64,000 bases of DNA, taken from positions 1,550,001 to 1,614,000 of the forward strand of contig NZ_CP024955.1 of the NCBI RefSeq assembly GCF_002804065.1, given 5' to 3'. This document shows positions 52,053 through 61,346 of the stretch, piece after piece. The position numbers were made by a program, and so were the translations under genes. A model generated the notes under the pieces. The model worked only from the letters and a program-made list of their open reading frames with translations, was not told the origin of the DNA and ran no database searches. Every line of letters begins with the position of its first letter. Positions within the stretch are counted from its first letter, which is position 1. Source of the DNA: Kyrpidia spormannii. GTDB lineage: Bacteria > Bacillota > Bacilli > Kyrpidiales > Kyrpidiaceae.

Positions 52053-52670
52053 TCAAGCGGAATGTTTACAGACCTCTCGCAGCCATTGTACCACCGGTGT
52101 AAAGCCCGTGCGATAAAGAGACGACACCACGAAGATCGGAATATCTTCCCCGTGTTTCAGAAGCATCTCCGCCGCCCGGGCCGCGCCAGGCAAGTCGATT
52201 TTGTTCCCGATGACGACGTAATGGGACGTTTGCCTGCCCACTTCCATCAGCGTACGATCGACATCACTCAGTTGAAAGCCCTGGGCCGCGGTGCGCCCGA
52301 GGTCGACGACGTGAAACCAGATCCTGCTCTCCGACAGACACCGAAGAGACTCTCCCATATGTTGTCGAAGTTGTGTGTCGGGATGGATATCCGCCACCAA
52401 ACCCGCCGTATCGACAAGCCGCAATTTGATCCAAGGGTGCCAGCGCCGTACCGCGGCGTCCACCCATTGCGGTTCTTGGGTCTTGTGCCGCCCGAAGGCG
52501 CACAGCCGCCGGCGGGCTTCTTCCGCGGCTAACCGCTCCTTGACGGTGCGTCCCTGCTGATCCATCCGGCGAATGGGCAGCTTGCGGCCGGCGAGCAGAG
52601 CCCCCAGTTGTAGCCAGAACATGGTTTTTCCAGCGGCAGTGATGCCGACCACCGTCCCCTGTATCCTCAC
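52053..52670 (-). CDS. Small GTPase-like protein coupled to spoVK
   Basis: The 205-residue protein has G1 GITAAGKT (about 8-15), G3 DTAG and G4 GNKID, a complete P-loop GTPase pattern, and a Ser-rich VVSSLYRTG in place of G5. It starts at GTG 52670, overlapping the spoVK stop by four bases. In B. subtilis, hflX (ynbA) lies in this place, but this protein lacks the HflX N-terminal domain. It may work together with the AAA protein. No family name is secure. Confidence 0.75.
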   Translation of the reverse strand: MRIQGTVVGITAAGKTMFWLQLGALLAGRKLPIRRMDQQGRTVKERLAAEEARRRLCAFGRHKTQEPQWVDAAVRRWHPWIKLRLVDTAGLVADIHPDTQLRQHMGESLRCLSESRIWFHVVDLGRTAAQGFQLSDVDRTLMEVGRQTSHYVVIGNKIDLPGAARAAEMLLKHGEDIPIFVVSSLYRTGFTPVVQWLREVCKHSA

Positions 52671-53740
52671 CTCTCCCCCACCTCCCAGGTGAAATCCTCG
52701 GCCTGAAGAGTCATCAACGCCTCCCGGTCCGGGATTCCTTCTCGGAGGAGGCGGCGGGCCTGGCGGCGCTGGGCGCGTTCTAACACGTTGCGGACCAGGC
52801 GGGCGTTGCCAAAGCGGGCGTTGCCAAAACACGTTCCGACGGCGGTTTGTTCGCTCAACCAGGCGCTGAGCCGGCGCCGGGCGTCAGGAGAGAGCCGATA
52901 CTCCCGTTCGGCCAACATGCGGTCGGCGATGGCGAGAAGTTCGTCGGCCGAGTAATCGTCGAAATGCAATTGGATCGGAAACCTGGAAGGGAGCCCAGGA
53001 TTCAGGCGTAAGAATGCCTCCATTTCCCGAGGGTATCCGGCGAGCACCACGACCAGGTCAGTCCGGTTGTCCTCCGCGGCCTTCACCAGCGTGTCGACCG
53101 CCTCTCGGCCAAAATCTTTAGAGCCTCCCCGGCCCAGGGAATAGGCTTCATCCACGAACAGTACCCCTCCCAGGGCGCGCTGGATTTGTTCCCGGGTCTT
53201 TTGGGCCGTGTGGCCGATATACTCACCCACTAAGTCGGCGCGCTCTACCTCGACCAGTTGTCCCTTGCTGAGGATTCCGAAACGATGCAGCCATTTGGCC
53301 ATAAACCTGGCCATGGTCGTTTTTCCCGTCCCGGGATTGCCCTGGAAAATCATGTGCCAGACCACGGGTTCCGCCTTGAGGTTCAGCTCCTCCCGGCGCC
53401 TTTGAATTTCGGCGAAAGCAAAGGCCTCGTGAAGGACATTTTTGAGGCGGTGAAGGCCGATAAACCGGTTTAACTCGTCGAGCATCTCGCGGAAAAGATC
53501 TTCGTAGGAATCCGCTGATGTCCTCTTGGCCCCGTCTTCCGCAGTTTTCACCGTTTGAAGCCGGGAATGCCCCAGGTCGACGACCTGTGTCGTCGATTTG
53601 GCCGGCCGAAAGTGCTCAGGGGTACGGGACGGGAACGCATAGAGCTGTCGCAGGGCTTCGGCAAGCGCCAACTCCCCCTGGACATACCGATGAAGGATTC
53701 GTTCCGCGGCAGGACTCGGTCGTTTTCCCGTCTTGTTCAC
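52667..53740 (-). CDS. spoVK: Stage V sporulation protein K-like AAA ATPase
   Basis: A CbxX/CfxQ-type AAA+ protein: Walker A QGNPGTGKTTMARFMA, Walker B VLFVDEAYSLGRGG, sensor VVVLAGYPREMEAFL and the Arg-finger-like GLPSRFPIQLHF. SpoVK is made in the mother cell late in sporulation; its target is unknown. The 357 residues include a longer N-terminal region (about 75) than usual. Near the C-terminus the family's GNAR motif is doubled in tandem (FGNARFGNAR), apparently by a 15-base duplication. Confidence 0.9.
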   Translation of the reverse strand: MNKTGKRPSPAAERILHRYVQGELALAEALRQLYAFPSRTPEHFRPAKSTTQVVDLGHSRLQTVKTAEDGAKRTSADSYEDLFREMLDELNRFIGLHRLKNVLHEAFAFAEIQRRREELNLKAEPVVWHMIFQGNPGTGKTTMARFMAKWLHRFGILSKGQLVEVERADLVGEYIGHTAQKTREQIQRALGGVLFVDEAYSLGRGGSKDFGREAVDTLVKAAEDNRTDLVVVLAGYPREMEAFLRLNPGLPSRFPIQLHFDDYSADELLAIADRMLAEREYRLSPDARRRLSAWLSEQTAVGTCFGNARFGNARLVRNVLERAQRRQARRLLREGIPDREALMTLQAEDFTWEVGER

Positions 53741-53856
53741 GGCAACTCCTCCTCGCGCGTGTTGCTGCAGTGTATGCGCGAGGCTGGAGATGGGTGAATG
53801 CCTAGATCCACCGTCGCGGACCGCGGACGGAAGTCGGAAGAGGATCCGACAGCAGG

Positions 53857-54645
53857 TCAGTCTGACATGTCGAAATCTCGTTCTTCCCCGTAGCCCAGAA
53901 TCACTACCCGGGTATGGGGGTCATCCTGCAGGAGTTCGGCGAGCTCCTCGTCCCGGCCCATCATCGCGTTAACCGCCGGCACATTTTGCACCAGGTTCTG
54001 CCACACGTCCTTCCGGGCGGCAGTTGCTTCCGTCGGAAACGTGTGGCTCGGTATGACGTATCGGACCCGCAAAAGGTTTCGCACCGCATAGGCGGCCTCT
54101 CTCGGTCCCATCGTAAAATGCCCGGATGCAGAAAGAATGGCGATTTTCGGTTCGTATAAATCCTGGATGAGCTTCATGTCCATTGTAATCGCGGTGTCAC
54201 CGGAATGATAGACTGTATGATCACCGGTGAATTCCAACACGTAGCCGGCTGACTCTCCAGCGTAAATTGGGTTCCCTTCCGTTTCTCGGTAAGACGAGGT
54301 ATGGCGAGCCGGAACCATTGTTGCCGTTACACCCTCCAACGCCACACTGCCTCCAAGATTAATCGGGTAAACGTTCTGAAATCCTTCCCGTATCAAAATC
54401 ATCCCGAGTTCATATTGGCACACCACAAGTACTTCGGGGTTTGCCTGCTTTAGTAACGACAATCCGCTCACGTGGTCGAAGTGACCATGCGTGAGTAAGA
54501 CGCCATCGACACTTTGCAAGAATTCCGTTTGTGTGTACTTCTCCGGGCAACCCGGATTCAAATCGAAGAACGGATCAATGAGATACCGCTTTCCGCCTCG
54601 TGTAGCGAAGGCATACATCGCGTGGCCAAGACGCAAGATTTTCAT
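53857..54645 (-). CDS. Metal-dependent hydrolase of the metallo-beta-lactamase fold (UPF0173)
   Basis: The 262 residues contain the metal motif LLTHGHFDHVSG, then HSGDTA and SHTFPTE, typical of UPF0173 (YtkL-like) hydrolases with unknown substrate. The ATG at 54645 follows AGGAGGGGTGG; the open frame upstream is non-coding. It is a separate unit from the hmgA group, because a terminator lies between. The 116 bases between it and spoVK hold no gene. Confidence 0.88.
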   Translation of the reverse strand: MKILRLGHAMYAFATRGGKRYLIDPFFDLNPGCPEKYTQTEFLQSVDGVLLTHGHFDHVSGLSLLKQANPEVLVVCQYELGMILIREGFQNVYPINLGGSVALEGVTATMVPARHTSSYRETEGNPIYAGESAGYVLEFTGDHTVYHSGDTAITMDMKLIQDLYEPKIAILSASGHFTMGPREAAYAVRNLLRVRYVIPSHTFPTEATAARKDVWQNLVQNVPAVNAMMGRDEELAELLQDDPHTRVVILGYGEERDFDMSD

Positions 54646-54692
54646 AACCACCCCTCCTAAAACGCAGTTGATCTGTTCATTTATGATTAGAG

Positions 54693-54716
54693 CAAAAAGC
54701 GGGGTATAACCCCGCT
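54693..54716 (-). terminator. Intrinsic terminator after hmgA
   Basis: On the minus strand AGCGGGGT pairs with ACCCCGCT over three bases, followed by TTTTT. Confidence 0.82.
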
Positions 54717-54740
54717 GGAGCAAGATGGTCGGACGTCTTC

Positions 54741-55898
54741 TCAGGCCAACCAGCTGAAGGGATAGCCTGAATCTTCGCATTCCCGGGCATGCGTAGAGAC
54801 GGTCAATGGCCGGAAGGTGTCGACCATGACTGCCAGCTCGTTCGTTTCCCGCTGACCAATACTCGCCTCGATTTTTCCGGGTTGGGGTCCGTGAACCACC
54901 CCCCGGGGATGGAGTGTTAGGGATCCGGGTTCAATGCCTTTACGGCTCATGAATTCGCCGTGCACATAATACAACACCTCGTCCGAGTCGATGTTGCTGT
55001 GATAATACGGCGCCGGAATGGCCTCGGGGTGAAAGTCGTACAGTCGAGGGACAAATGAACAGACCACAAAGCCCGGCCCTTGAAATGTCTGATGAACCGG
55101 TGGCGGAAGATGGATTTTCCCTACTCGTGGTTCGAAGTCTTCAATGTGGAATGCCCAAGGGTACACATAGCCGTCCCAGCCGACAACGTCCAAAGGATGA
55201 TGGGGTACCACAGCGCGGAAAATCTTCCCTTTCTGCCGAATGCGGATCTCGTGATCCCTCTGCTCATCATGGGTCACCAACCGATCCGGCACCCGGATAT
55301 CCCTTTCGCAGAAGGGTGCGTCTTCCATAAACTGCCCGTATTGATTCAAGTACCTCGACGGAGGTGCGATGGGACCCTTGGCCTCGATCACATAATGTAC
55401 GTTATCGCCCTCGCCCAAGTTGAGCCGATACGTGGTGCCGACAGGAATGACCAGATAGTCTCCGGGGCCGAATCGCAACTCCCCGAATACGGATTCCAGC
55501 ACCCCGGTGCCCTGGTGAACAAAGATCAGTTCATCGCCTTCGGCATTCCGGTAGAAATAGTTCATCGGCTCGGTGGGCTTCGCCAGGCAAATTCGTACAT
55601 CATCGTTGAACAACAGAGGTAGCCTGCTTGCAACCGGATCCCCCGATGGTTTCAGCGCCGACGTTCGAAAATGGCGGTGGTGTCCGGGCTGATCGCTGCC
55701 CTCTTCATCCATCGGGACTTGGCCAATCATCTCATAATCTCTCGCTGCCGATGGTGTGTGCAGATGATAGAGAATCGATTGAATCCCCGAAAATCCCTGG
55801 GTGCCAAACACCTCTTCGAGGTACAGACCTCCTTTGGGATTGCGAAACTGGATGTGGCGTTTCTTCGGCACAATACCGAGTTTGTGATAAAAGGGCAT
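54741..55898 (-). CDS. hmgA: Homogentisate 1,2-dioxygenase
   Basis: A cupin-fold iron dioxygenase that opens the ring of homogentisate to maleylacetoacetate. The C-terminal half holds the iron site: PYYHSNIDSDEVLYYV (His and Glu) and LHPRGVVHGPQ (His). The 385 residues are the shorter bacterial form (COG3508). The ATG at 55898 follows AAAGGGGAGAG; GTG 55901 is in frame. It stands with an FAH-family hydrolase, which fits the last step of the same pathway. Confidence 0.9.
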   Translation of the reverse strand: MPFYHKLGIVPKKRHIQFRNPKGGLYLEEVFGTQGFSGIQSILYHLHTPSAARDYEMIGQVPMDEEGSDQPGHHRHFRTSALKPSGDPVASRLPLLFNDDVRICLAKPTEPMNYFYRNAEGDELIFVHQGTGVLESVFGELRFGPGDYLVIPVGTTYRLNLGEGDNVHYVIEAKGPIAPPSRYLNQYGQFMEDAPFCERDIRVPDRLVTHDEQRDHEIRIRQKGKIFRAVVPHHPLDVVGWDGYVYPWAFHIEDFEPRVGKIHLPPPVHQTFQGPGFVVCSFVPRLYDFHPEAIPAPYYHSNIDSDEVLYYVHGEFMSRKGIEPGSLTLHPRGVVHGPQPGKIEASIGQRETNELAVMVDTFRPLTVSTHARECEDSGYPFSWLA

Positions 55899-55935
55899 CA
55901 CGGCTCTCCCCTTTTCCTTTCATTTCAATCAACCG

Positions 55936-56949
55936 TCATTCAACAACGGTGTTACTCAGCGACCCCAGTCCGGTAATTGTCAACATTACGGTGTCCCCCA
56001 CTTGCAGCCACGGATGCGTTTCTGGACCCAGTTCCAGGATGCATCCAGAGCCTACAGTGCCCGATCCGATCAGTTCTCCGGGCTCCAGGCGCACGCCCTG
56101 CGAGGCCCGAGAAATCATTTGCGGAAACGTGAAGTAAATATCTTTCAAATTCCCTTTTGAGTAGACTTCCCCGTTGACCGTGGCTGTCATTTCCAAATCA
56201 TAGCGATCGCCGATTCGGTATGGTTCGAGCTCATCGGGGGTGACTAACCACGGGCCTAGAGACGTAGCAAAATCTTTCCCTTTGGCCGGACCCAGCCCCA
56301 CCTTCATCTCCGCCCGCTGGACGTCTCTGGCGCTCCAATCGTTGAGAATCATGTAGCCCGCGATCATGGATTCGGCTTCTTCCGGAGATACGTCGATCCC
56401 CCCTTTCCCCAGGACGCAGGCCGTCTCCAGTTCATAGTCCAGCATGGTTGTATAAGGCGGACGCCGAACGGGTTCTCCCGGCCCGAGTAAGGTATTCGGA
56501 TTGGAGAAGTAAAAGACAGGGAATTCGTACCACTCCGGAACGACGTCCAGACCCCGACGAGCCCGGGCGTTTCGCACGTGCTCTTCAAACGCGTAAAAAT
56601 CGCGAAATGTCGAAGGTTGCACCGGAGGGCCGAGGTGGACGGTGTCCGCAGAATGCAAAAGCGGTCCAAGGAACTGATGCGCCTGCTCTCCCGGTTCCGC
56701 TTGCGCCCCCCAGTTTGCCATGCGTTCCCGCATGAGGGTGTCGATCGTCCGGATCATCGGCAGCCACAGGTCCCAACGTTGGAGCACCTGATACATGGTT
56801 TTCGGAAAGATGGTCGGGGAAATATCCACAATACCTTCCTCCCTGCCCCAGTAAAGGGACAACTCCATGTCCACCACCCACCGGTCTGATAGTATCCACC
56901 CGGGCCGGAGGGGGGCAAAATGAGCCGTTTGATAGGAGACAAACTTCAC
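55936..56949 (-). CDS. Fumarylacetoacetate hydrolase family protein
   Basis: The C-terminal FAH domain (from about 110) shows DFYAFEEHVRNARARRG, the metal-binding DYELETACVLGKGG, LNDWSARDVQ, KGKDFATSLGPWLVT and the final GSGTVGSGCILELG. In this cluster it most likely splits fumarylacetoacetate or maleylacetoacetate. The 337-residue length fits. The ATG overlaps the flavin reductase stop by four bases. Confidence 0.88.
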   Translation of the reverse strand: MKFVSYQTAHFAPLRPGWILSDRWVVDMELSLYWGREEGIVDISPTIFPKTMYQVLQRWDLWLPMIRTIDTLMRERMANWGAQAEPGEQAHQFLGPLLHSADTVHLGPPVQPSTFRDFYAFEEHVRNARARRGLDVVPEWYEFPVFYFSNPNTLLGPGEPVRRPPYTTMLDYELETACVLGKGGIDVSPEEAESMIAGYMILNDWSARDVQRAEMKVGLGPAKGKDFATSLGPWLVTPDELEPYRIGDRYDLEMTATVNGEVYSKGNLKDIYFTFPQMISRASQGVRLEPGELIGSGTVGSGCILELGPETHPWLQVGDTVMLTITGLGSLSNTVVE

Positions 56950-57578
56950 CGGGCTTTACCTCCTTCACCAGCCTGCGGGGGAGTCGGCCGCACCAGCGAG
57001 AAAATCGATTCCACCCGGCAATAGTCAGCGCCAGCAAGGCGTCCCACGGGATCAAATCGGTGCAGGTCGATTTTTCCGTCCCGATACAGCGCATCGTCGA
57101 CAAAGAGGTGGATCACTTCCCCCACGATCAAATCGGCATTCGGACCGCGCCCCAAGGGAATCATGGTTTCCAATCGACACTCCATGCGGATTCGGGCCTT
57201 TGCAATCCCCGGCACGTTGATTTTTCGGCTCGGGACGAGATCGATTCCCACCACCTCCACCTCGCTGACGTTCGGCGGGTAGTCCGCGGAGCAGGCGTTG
57301 GCCACGGCGACGAGATCCCGGTGTACGGCATTGACCACGAACTCTCCGGTCTCTGAAATGTTGCGCGCGCTATCTTTCATGACCCCGCCCCGCCGCATGA
57401 TCGAAAGGGTGATCATGGGCGGATCCGAGGCTGCCACGTTGAAAAAGCTGAACGGTGCCGCGTTGACCAAGCCGTCTCTTCCCCTGGTGGTCACGAATGC
57501 GATCGGGCGGGGCAGCACCGCTCCGATCAGGAGCTTGTAATTGTGTTGGCGATCGAACCTCGCGGGATCCAGTTCCAT
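56946..57578 (-). CDS. Flavin reductase family protein
   Basis: The 210-residue protein has the FMN-binding split-barrel pattern (LIGAVLPRPIAFVTTRG, NAAPFSFFNVAASDPPMI, ETGEFVVNAV). Such proteins supply reduced flavin to a partner monooxygenase. The luciferase-like gene upstream in the operon is a natural partner. The start at ATG 57578 follows AGGAGGTG; GTG 57581 is in frame. Confidence 0.87.
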   Translation of the reverse strand: MELDPARFDRQHNYKLLIGAVLPRPIAFVTTRGRDGLVNAAPFSFFNVAASDPPMITLSIMRRGGVMKDSARNISETGEFVVNAVHRDLVAVANACSADYPPNVSEVEVVGIDLVPSRKINVPGIAKARIRMECRLETMIPLGRGPNADLIVGEVIHLFVDDALYRDGKIDLHRFDPVGRLAGADYCRVESIFSLVRPTPPQAGEGGKAR

Positions 57579-57604
57579 CACTGCACCTCCTCCTGCACGG
57601 TCTT

Positions 57605-58600
57605 CTAACGCAGGGCAGGAATGACGTGCTTTGCGAACAATTCGAGGGATTGCATGACTTTTCGATGTTCCAGGGCGCCGAAATTCATGAGGGCCATAAA
57701 GTGGTTTACCCCAATTGCCCGATAGCGCTGAATCTGTTCAACGACTTCATCGGGGCTGCCGAAGATCGCCTGTTCCCTGGCCCGCAAATCTTCGTACTGG
57801 ATGTTCTTTCCGTATTTGCGGGTGCGCAAATACAGATTGATGGCTTCTTTTGCGTTAGCTTCTGCTTCGGCCAGGGATGGCGCGACATGGACATGAAAGG
57901 CCACCGGAAGTTCCAATTGCTCGGGGTCTCCGTGTCCATGGGATCGAAAATGTTCTTTGTACGTCCGAATGACCTCGGCCAGCTCTTCCCGGGAATTGCT
58001 GTTCACGTACGCGATGCCCATGATCCGGTGTCCCATGCGAGCGATGTGTTTGACTCCCTCTTGGCGAAGAGATGCCACCCACAATTCCGGGTGCGGACGT
58101 TGAACCGGGACCACGTTTAACCGGATCTCCGGATATTGGAAATAAGGCCCCTCATGGGAGAAAGTCTCCCCTCTCCATGCTTTCAGCAGCACATCCAGTG
58201 CATCGTTGAACCGCAGCGCCTTGTCTCCCATCGGTACCTTGAACCCGTGGAACTCATGAGTCAGATATCCGCTTCCCAGGCCCATGTTCAAGCGTCCCCC
58301 GGACAGGACATCCACCACCGCATAATCTTCGGCGACTTGAACCGGATCCCGCAGCGGCAGGACGGATACCGCCACTCCCAATCGGATCCGATCGGTCATT
58401 TTGGCAGCAGCAGCTAGGAGGACGGGCGGCGAGGGGCTGACCCCGTACTCGGAAAAATGGTGTTCCGCATACCAGACGCCATCAAATCCTAGCTGCTCCG
58501 CCTGCATGGTTTGTTCCAAAACCTCGTCGAAAAATTGACCCGCCGACCGGGGAACAAGTTCCGAATAGTTGTCAAAGACGGTAAACAAACTGAACTTCAC
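57605..58600 (-). CDS. Luciferase-like flavin-dependent monooxygenase
   Basis: The 331-residue TIM-barrel protein fits the LLM class: EQAEQLGFDGVWYAEHHF-type pattern near 38-50, TDRIRLGVAVSVLPLRDPVQVAEDYAVVDVLSGGRL and RPHPELWVAS. These enzymes use reduced FMN or F420. The GTG at 58600 follows GGAGGGATCACT; the open frame upstream reads through a terminator. Substrate is unknown; a hydroxylation feeding homogentisate is an inference from context. Confidence 0.87.
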   Translation of the reverse strand: MKFSLFTVFDNYSELVPRSAGQFFDEVLEQTMQAEQLGFDGVWYAEHHFSEYGVSPSPPVLLAAAAKMTDRIRLGVAVSVLPLRDPVQVAEDYAVVDVLSGGRLNMGLGSGYLTHEFHGFKVPMGDKALRFNDALDVLLKAWRGETFSHEGPYFQYPEIRLNVVPVQRPHPELWVASLRQEGVKHIARMGHRIMGIAYVNSNSREELAEVIRTYKEHFRSHGHGDPEQLELPVAFHVHVAPSLAEAEANAKEAINLYLRTRKYGKNIQYEDLRAREQAIFGSPDEVVEQIQRYRAIGVNHFMALMNFGALEHRKVMQSLELFAKHVIPALR

Positions 58601-58654
58601 AGTGATCCCTCCCGAATCGCGGACAAAAGTCTGCGAGATCTTCATTTTTATCGA

Positions 58655-58693
58655 CAAAAAAGCACAGCCTTGTCTGAACATCCATGGCTGCGC
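58655..58693 (-). terminator. Intrinsic terminator between the liv operon and the monooxygenase gene
   Basis: On the minus strand GCGCAGCC pairs with GGCTGTGC (one G-T pair) over 16 bases, then TTTTTT. Two more hairpins lie before it: a ACCCCGACC-type pair near 58700-58725 and AGATCGCCG/CGGCGACTT at about 58750-58772. Confidence 0.75.
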
Positions 58694-58779
58694 CCGACCC
58701 ACTTCCCGAGGTCGGGGTGTTCCCCCTTCCCCCGTGGGTAGACAGCTTAAGATCGCCGGCTTCGGCGACTTCATTTCGT

Positions 58780-60330
58780 TTATAGGCCGATTTCCATCGG
58801 TCGTGCATTATAGAGGTGGAGAATCTCCTTTTCCCCGAATTCATCCGGTAAGCCCTCAAAACGAACGGTTCCCCGATCAAGGGCGACGACCCGGTCCGCG
58901 ATAGACAGCGCCGCTCGGGCATTCTGCTCGACCAAAAGGACGGTTGTCCCTTGGTCCGCTAGTCGACGCAGGGCTTCAAACAGTTGCTCCACAAGCTTTT
59001 CCGCCAATCCTAAAGATGGTTCGTCTAGCATCAGCAACACGGGCTCGGCCATCAGACCTCTGCCAACGGCCAACATCTGTTGTTCCCCTCCACTCAAGGT
59101 GCCTGCCAGTTGTTCTCTTCGTTCCTTCAATCGAGGGAACAGCGCGTATATCTTCTCACATCGTTGCATCACCTCCTTCGGCGGCAAACCCAGCGATCTC
59201 ATAAATGCAACTTCTACATAAGCGCCAAGCATTAAGTTTTCTTCTACAGTCATGGTCGGGAACAAGCCACGCCGTTCGGGAACCAGGGTGATTCCTAAAC
59301 GGTGCACCGACTCCGGAGCAAGACCGGTAATCAACATGTTCCGAAACTGAACCTGCCCTTGATGAGGACGAAACTGACCCGCCAAGGTACCTAAGAGCGT
59401 GGATTTCCCGGCTCCATTTGGGCCGATGATAGCGACCAATTCACTTTGACCGATCCTCAGGCTCACCCCATTCAGTGCACGCACCGTGCCCCGGGAGGTG
59501 TGAAGATCTTGGGCGGTCAACAGAGGTTCTTTTTGTTGTAAACTACGTTCAATCGTTCGATTGAAATAGGGCTCCTTTTCTGTGCCTACATACGCCTTAA
59601 TGAACTTCGGGTCCTTTTGCACCTCTTCCGGGGCTCCGTAACAAATTTGCTCGCCGAATTCGAGAACCACCACTTTGTGAGCCACTTTCATGACGCTACC
59701 CAGGTCATGTTCAATCCAAATCACGGCGATACCTTGACGACTGATGTCGACCAACAGTTCCAGTAGTCGTTCACGTTCGCTCTGATTCAATCCGGAAGCC
59801 GGCTCGTCTAAAAGCAGTAACTTTGGTTTCTGGCTTAGGGCGCGCGCCAGTTCCACCAATCGCTGCTGCCCGAACGATAACTCCCTGGCCGGTATATCGG
59901 CTAGCGACTCTAACTCGAAGTGTTGAAGAGTTGATCGGGCATCAGATTCGGCTCGACGACTGATTCCCCTTCCACCTGTGAGAAGGGCCTTCCAGAATTT
60001 TACCTTGCGGAATGAAGCGATCCCGATCTGGACATTCTGAAGTACCGTAAGTTCTGAAAATAGATTGATGTTCTGAAAGGTACGGCCAACGCCGAGCTCG
60101 GCAATTCGATGCGGTGGCATATTTATGAGCGATTGGCCGTTGAACAAGATCTCACCCTCGTCGGGTCGAGTAAGCCCGGTAATACAATTAAATAGGGTGG
60201 ATTTGCCGGAGCCGTTTGGTCCGATCACCGCGATGATTTCCCCATGGTTTACCTCGAAACTGCACTTGCGAAGGGCGTAAATCCCGCCATATCGCTTGGT
60301 CAGGTTCTCGGCCACGAGTATCGGCGCCAC
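58780..60330 (-). CDS. Fused LivG-LivF ABC transporter ATPases
   Basis: Two branched-chain-amino-acid-type ATPases in one 516-residue chain. The LivG half (1 to about 255) has GPNGSGKST near 37-45, LSFGQQRLVELARAL and LLLLDEP. A linker to about 270 leads to the LivF half with GPNGAGKST, LSGGEQQMLAVGRGL and LMLDEPSLGL. Normally these are separate genes, livG and livF. It overlaps livM by 31 bases. The transporter may import an aromatic or other small acid instead of amino acids. Confidence 0.92.
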   Translation of the reverse strand: MAPILVAENLTKRYGGIYALRKCSFEVNHGEIIAVIGPNGSGKSTLFNCITGLTRPDEGEILFNGQSLINMPPHRIAELGVGRTFQNINLFSELTVLQNVQIGIASFRKVKFWKALLTGGRGISRRAESDARSTLQHFELESLADIPARELSFGQQRLVELARALSQKPKLLLLDEPASGLNQSERERLLELLVDISRQGIAVIWIEHDLGSVMKVAHKVVVLEFGEQICYGAPEEVQKDPKFIKAYVGTEKEPYFNRTIERSLQQKEPLLTAQDLHTSRGTVRALNGVSLRIGQSELVAIIGPNGAGKSTLLGTLAGQFRPHQGQVQFRNMLITGLAPESVHRLGITLVPERRGLFPTMTVEENLMLGAYVEVAFMRSLGLPPKEVMQRCEKIYALFPRLKERREQLAGTLSGGEQQMLAVGRGLMAEPVLLMLDEPSLGLAEKLVEQLFEALRRLADQGTTVLLVEQNARAALSIADRVVALDRGTVRFEGLPDEFGEKEILHLYNARPMEIGL

Positions 60331-61295
60331 GGTTTACCTTCCCCCCTTACGATCTTTGCTTTGGCCGGAAGAGACATGACCCCGCTAGGCAGAAACAGAA
60401 TAACCACCAGCAGAAGCACCCCGAAGATCAGCGTTTCCAACGGTCCCACAGCATCCGTGCCGAACATCGGCATGACGCTGCGCAAGGCTTCGGTTAGACC
60501 GGTCAGAACCAATGCACCAATAATCGGTCCCCATATTGAGAGAGGGCCGCCCACGACGGCCATGAGAAGAAAGAGGATCGATTGCTTAAAACTAAACAAC
60601 TCTGGACTGACGAAGGTCATGTAGTGAGCGTAGAGGGCTCCGGACAAAGCCGCTAGGACACCACTGGCCACGAAGGCCTGGACCTTGAATCGTCCGACAT
60701 CCACTCCGGTCGCGGACGCTGCGGTACTACTATCCCTGGTAGCCTGAAGGGTGCGCCCCCACGGCGAATGGAGGAGGTTCCAAATCAATACCATGACAAG
60801 CCCGAGGATTCCCCACACCAGATAATACATTCGCAGGTCCGAATCGATCACCCAAGACCCCAGAGATAGGTGAGGAATTCCGCTGAGTCCGGAGGCTCCA
60901 CCAGTCCACCACGATTCTTCGACAAAAATGAGATTCATGATCATTCCGGCCCCAAGAGTGACAAGGGTCAGATAATGACCGGCCAGGCGCCTGGTCAACC
61001 AACCGAGTAGAAAGGCGACAATGCCTGCAACCGCCAAACCCGACATGAGCGCCAAAATTGTCGGAAACCCGTGCTTCAAGGACAGGAATGCGGAAACATA
61101 AGCACCAATCCCCCAAAAGGCTGCCTGGGCCAAGGATACCAGTCCTGCATGGCCGATCAGTAGAGAAAGACCCAGGATGCAGATGGCATATAGCCCGGTC
61201 AACAACATGATTTGTGTCCAAAACGGACCCACGATCCACGGACAGACCACAACGATCACGGGAACGAGCGCCAGGTACACAGACTTTCGTCGCAT
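60300..61295 (-). CDS. livM: Branched-chain amino acid-type ABC permease LivM
   Basis: The 331-residue permease has about nine or ten membrane helices and the LivM signature GLSLLIGHAGLVSLAQAAFWGIGAY near 45-70, with the coupling loop GRTLQATRDSSTAASATGVDV. The ATG at 61295 follows GAGAGGAAG. It pairs with LivH upstream. Confidence 0.92.
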   Translation of the reverse strand: MRRKSVYLALVPVIVVVCPWIVGPFWTQIMLLTGLYAICILGLSLLIGHAGLVSLAQAAFWGIGAYVSAFLSLKHGFPTILALMSGLAVAGIVAFLLGWLTRRLAGHYLTLVTLGAGMIMNLIFVEESWWTGGASGLSGIPHLSLGSWVIDSDLRMYYLVWGILGLVMVLIWNLLHSPWGRTLQATRDSSTAASATGVDVGRFKVQAFVASGVLAALSGALYAHYMTFVSPELFSFKQSILFLLMAVVGGPLSIWGPIIGALVLTGLTEALRSVMPMFGTDAVGPLETLIFGVLLLVVILFLPSGVMSLPAKAKIVRGEGKPWRRYSWPRT

Positions 61296-61346
61296 GGGAT
61301 TCTTCCTCTCTTTTTGACACCTCAAAGCATCATGGCTTACACGCTT

